Positions 5,043 through 7,030 of a stretch of DNA of 7,030 bases are shown here, one piece after another (position 1 is the first letter of the stretch; each line of letters opens with the position of its first letter). The stretch comes from an uncultured Opitutia bacterium (GTDB lineage: Bacteria; Verrucomicrobiota; Verrucomicrobiia; Opitutales; UBA953). Under the pieces are notes generated by a model. It saw only the letters and a list, made by a program, of their open reading frames with translations, did not search any database and was not told the origin of the DNA. Both the position numbers and the translations under genes were made by a program. The DNA lies in the NCBI GenBank assembly GCA_937874455.1, contig CALNBE010000143.1:1-7030 (forward strand). Direction: 5' to 3'.

Positions 5043-5585
5043 TCATGCCTGTCGCAAGGCCGCAATCCTTGAATACAACTCGGCAAACGAGGGCCAATCG
5101 GTTCTGCCGCTGGACCCGATCTTTCTTATCCAATGACTGGAGGGCACGGGCTCGCTGGTTGTGAGGACATCCCCCGCGTTCTCCCAATAGGAAATCATCT
5201 CAGCCTCGCCCTTCCGACTCGTCGGATACTTGGCCGCCCAAACAACCGTGGAGGCGTAGAACTTCAGAAGCTCAACGTCGATGGGGGAGGTGGCCAGGCC
5301 CACCTCTTTGGCAAGGAGCACGCTGTCGTGCGTGTTAGCGGGCTTCTCGCCGCGGCTGACCAGAATGGCCTTGAAGAGGACTTCTATCGCCAAGCCGCAG
5401 AGCAAGTGGTAGGAGGGGCGAGCCGCCAGCGCCGTTGAGAATCCGAAGGGCTCTCCCAGCAACTCTCTTGTCTCTTCTGCGCTTCCCCTCATGGACAGCC
5501 AGATGCAGGCGGCACCGGCTCGCAGGCCTGCTGCTCTTGCAAACCACTGGTTGGGGTGGTTCCGATCCGAGACGAGATCTTCCAT
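5043..5585 (-). CDS. HEPN-like helical protein, 180 aa
   Basis: The sequence contains a stretch recalling HEPN-fold proteins: PSYHLLCGLAIEVLFKAIL (about 57-75, the 'E..lKA' helix with E68 and K72), RGEKPANTHDSVLLAKEVGL (about 78-97, the 'tHdl..L' helix with H86 and D87), and ELLKFYASTVVWAAKYP (about 105-121, the 'L......aRYP' end). HEPN proteins include RNases of toxin-antitoxin and abortive-infection systems, but also non-catalytic members. The canonical R-x(4-6)-H pair is not clearly present: R78 and H86 are separated by 7 residues. Catalytic activity is therefore uncertain. The ATG at 5585 has GGAG about 9 bases upstream. No nucleotidyltransferase (MNT) partner is next to it. The gene directly upstream on the same strand encodes the cysteine-rich surface protein, 126 bp away. 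The HEPN assignment is from pattern recognition only. Confidence 0.55.
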   Translation of the reverse strand: MEDLVSDRNHPNQWFARAAGLRAGAACIWLSMRGSAEETRELLGEPFGFSTALAARPSYHLLCGLAIEVLFKAILVSRGEKPANTHDSVLLAKEVGLATSPIDVELLKFYASTVVWAAKYPTSRKGEAEMISYWENAGDVLTTSEPVPSSHWIRKIGSSGRTDWPSFAELYSRIAALRQA

Positions 5586-5711
5586 GCGGGCGCTCCGGTG
5601 GCTCTACGGCTTTCAGTCTAGGTCATTGCAGGCAACGGATATTCTCGGCGCGTGAATCACAGTTGGCCCGCGTGAAGTCCCCTATACGTCGGTGTTCGCT
5701 TCGATGCAGCG

Positions 5712-7030
5712 TCACGCGGTGGGCCCCCTGCACGTCAGCGTCAGCGACTGGTAATCCACCCGCACGGGGTTGTAGAACTGGCGATACCAGTTGAAAGCGA
5801 TGGTCTGGCCCACGTTGTGCTCGTTGCACGCCGGCAGGCCCTGCTGGGTGCCAAAACCGCCGTTGGGCGTGCATCCAGGCTGGCCCGTGCAGGTCGTGGA
5901 GGGCGTCGAAGCCACCACCGACGACTCGGGCCATTCCCAGCGATAGGGGTTGTTGCTCTTGCCGACCAGATCGGACGCGCACGCTTGCCGGCACACGGCC
6001 AAGGAGGTGCCGCCGCTGGTCCAGTTGTAGTCGCAGTAGTGCATGCCCATGTTGGAGACACACTCAAAATCGTAGGAGTAGGCATAACGGATGTTCCCCG
6101 CGTCCGAAAGCGCGTTGCATTGCTCTTCGTAGAAAGCCGACTCGCTCACGTTGGCCGGCCAGTTACCGGGCATCGGTGCAGGCGTCTCGACCCGTTGGAT
6201 GGGCACGTTGTTGATGGCCCAGTCCAGCTTTGCTTTCTCCGCTGCTGTCAGGCGCACCACAGCGTCGGGATACCAGTAAGAAATGCCACTCGAACCCGAG
6301 GGCGGCGGCACGTCCTGCCCATCGGCCGAGTGCCACGCCACAACCTGCAAGCTGCCATCGCTGCAGCGAGCGGCCGTGGGCTTGCATGTGTTGACCTCGT
6401 TGCGACGAGCCCCGGTATCCACCCAGTTTGACCAGCCGCCGTAGGTGGGGCCGGGCAGGGCGGTGGTGCCGAACGGGCAATGGGTGAACACGTCCCGCGA
6501 CCGCACCTGCTGCCGTTCCCAGGTGTGCGTGCCGGTTTGACCCGACGGGCAGGCTTGCGACGTGGGGAGCCATTGATCGCGTTCCTCACGGGTGGTCCCC
6601 GGGCAGGCCTGGCAATCCCTCGCCGTCACGGCCGCCACCGTCTGGGCTTGAACCCACGCCTCGGGATGCTCCCACGCAGCGTCTGAGTTTGGATGCACAT
6701 CGCCAGCGGCGCAGACCTGGCGCGTGCGCACCGTCTCTGTGCCCCACGTGCCCGCCGGACAGCTCGCCCGGGCCGCCGAGCTTTCCGATTGCCGGCACGG
6801 CACCAAGGCCGGCGGAGCCGGGGTGGGGACCGGCGTTGGGAGCGGCTGAGGCACCGGAACGCTGGGCGCAACAGGAAGCGGCGGAACCGCCGGGGAAGGA
6901 ACAACCCCAGGGCTTGGCGACACGCTCCCAGGAACGCTCGGCACTGCATCGGGCACGCTGGTTCTGGTGTGGGCATCGAATGCCAGCTCGATTTCAGACG
7001 GTGCATCTGCATTGGTATTAACATCGGCGG
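5712..7030 (-). CDS. Secreted/surface Cys-rich protein with Pro-rich linker and CPxGxxG repeats (open at right edge)
   Basis: The frame is open from the right edge to the stop at 5712, giving 438 full residues. The GTG at 6956 is therefore not necessarily the start. The 24 residues before it (ADVNTNADAPSEIELAFDAH…) continue in frame with no stop or start signal. Order of parts: an acidic N-terminal piece; a proline-rich linker of about 52 residues (PLPTPVPTPAPP type); repeat 1 (CPAGTWGTETVRTRQVC … W…W … C); repeat 2 (CPSGQTGTHTWERQQVRSR … C, then GGWSNWVDTG … C); and a C-terminal Cys-rich domain ending LTLTCRGPTA. There are 18 cysteines in total, suggesting disulfide bonds and export. The WSNW motif recalls thrombospondin type 1 repeats. 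There is no C-terminal membrane anchor. Related repeat architecture occurs in adhesins and pilus- or phage-tip proteins, so an attachment role is likely but unproven. Confidence 0.8.
   Translation of the reverse strand, partial: ADVNTNADAPSEIELAFDAHTRTSVPDAVPSVPGSVSPSPGVVPSPAVPPLPVAPSVPVPQPLPTPVPTPAPPALVPCRQSESSAARASCPAGTWGTETVRTRQVCAAGDVHPNSDAAWEHPEAWVQAQTVAAVTARDCQACPGTTREERDQWLPTSQACPSGQTGTHTWERQQVRSRDVFTHCPFGTTALPGPTYGGWSNWVDTGARRNEVNTCKPTAARCSDGSLQVVAWHSADGQDVPPPSGSSGISYWYPDAVVRLTAAEKAKLDWAINNVPIQRVETPAPMPGNWPANVSESAFYEEQCNALSDAGNIRYAYSYDFECVSNMGMHYCDYNWTSGGTSLAVCRQACASDLVGKSNNPYRWEWPESSVVASTPSTTCTGQPGCTPNGGFGTQQGLPACNEHNVGQTIAFNWYRQFYNPVRVDYQSLTLTCRGPTA

Noticed and set aside
5817..6431. 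204-aa plus-strand frame opposite the Cys-rich protein
   Set aside because: The minus-strand frame has ordered Cys/Trp repeats. The plus-strand one is Arg/Val/His-rich with no motif.

Overview
The window is high-GC proteobacterial DNA. Codon use, the style of the XRE regulator and the YecR-type lipoprotein all fit a gammaproteobacterium of the Xanthomonadaceae/Lysobacteraceae type (Xanthomonas, Stenotrophomonas, Lysobacter or a relative). That placement is an inference from style, not from a marker gene. No rRNA, tRNA, CRISPR array, transposase or integrase is visible, and most of the genes have no family I can name.

Left part (1-1515), minus strand. An XRE-family repressor-like gene (1053-1409) is followed by a small unknown gene (714-1025). 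After a promoter-sized gap carrying a CRP/Clp-like palindrome comes the 5' part of an AAA_13-like P-loop ATPase gene that leaves the window at base 1. This resembles a regulated accessory or defence-type operon whose main enzyme is cut off by the window edge. Upstream of the XRE gene, the divergent intergenic region holds two operator-like palindromes sharing the core GCCA-N3-TGGC, 18 bp apart.

Middle-left (1516-3291), plus strand. Three cell-envelope genes run away from the operator: a 272-aa exported protein, a 127-aa lipoprotein that follows it with a 1-bp gap, and a 165-aa protein with four membrane segments. Two mutually exclusive hairpins separate the lipoprotein gene from the membrane-protein gene. 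A perfect 22-bp palindrome lies inside the membrane-protein gene.

Middle-right (3292-4984), plus strand, with lower GC in places. A rho-independent terminator stands 25 bp before a YecR-family lipoprotein gene. That gene overlaps a second exported two-cysteine protein by 4 bp. A 192-aa protein of unknown type follows after 137 bp.

Right part (5043-7030), minus strand. There is a HEPN-like all-helical protein gene and, upstream of it, a large secreted or surface protein with a proline-rich linker and two CPxGxxG/W-W cysteine-rich repeats. The second gene is open at the right edge. The window therefore contains two convergent or divergent boundaries: divergent at about 1410-1515 and convergent at about 4985-5042.

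The most promising unexplained items are the XRE / small protein / AAA ATPase cluster with its operators, the competing hairpins at 2720-2771, the 22-bp palindrome at 3048-3069 and the cysteine-rich repeat protein at the right edge.
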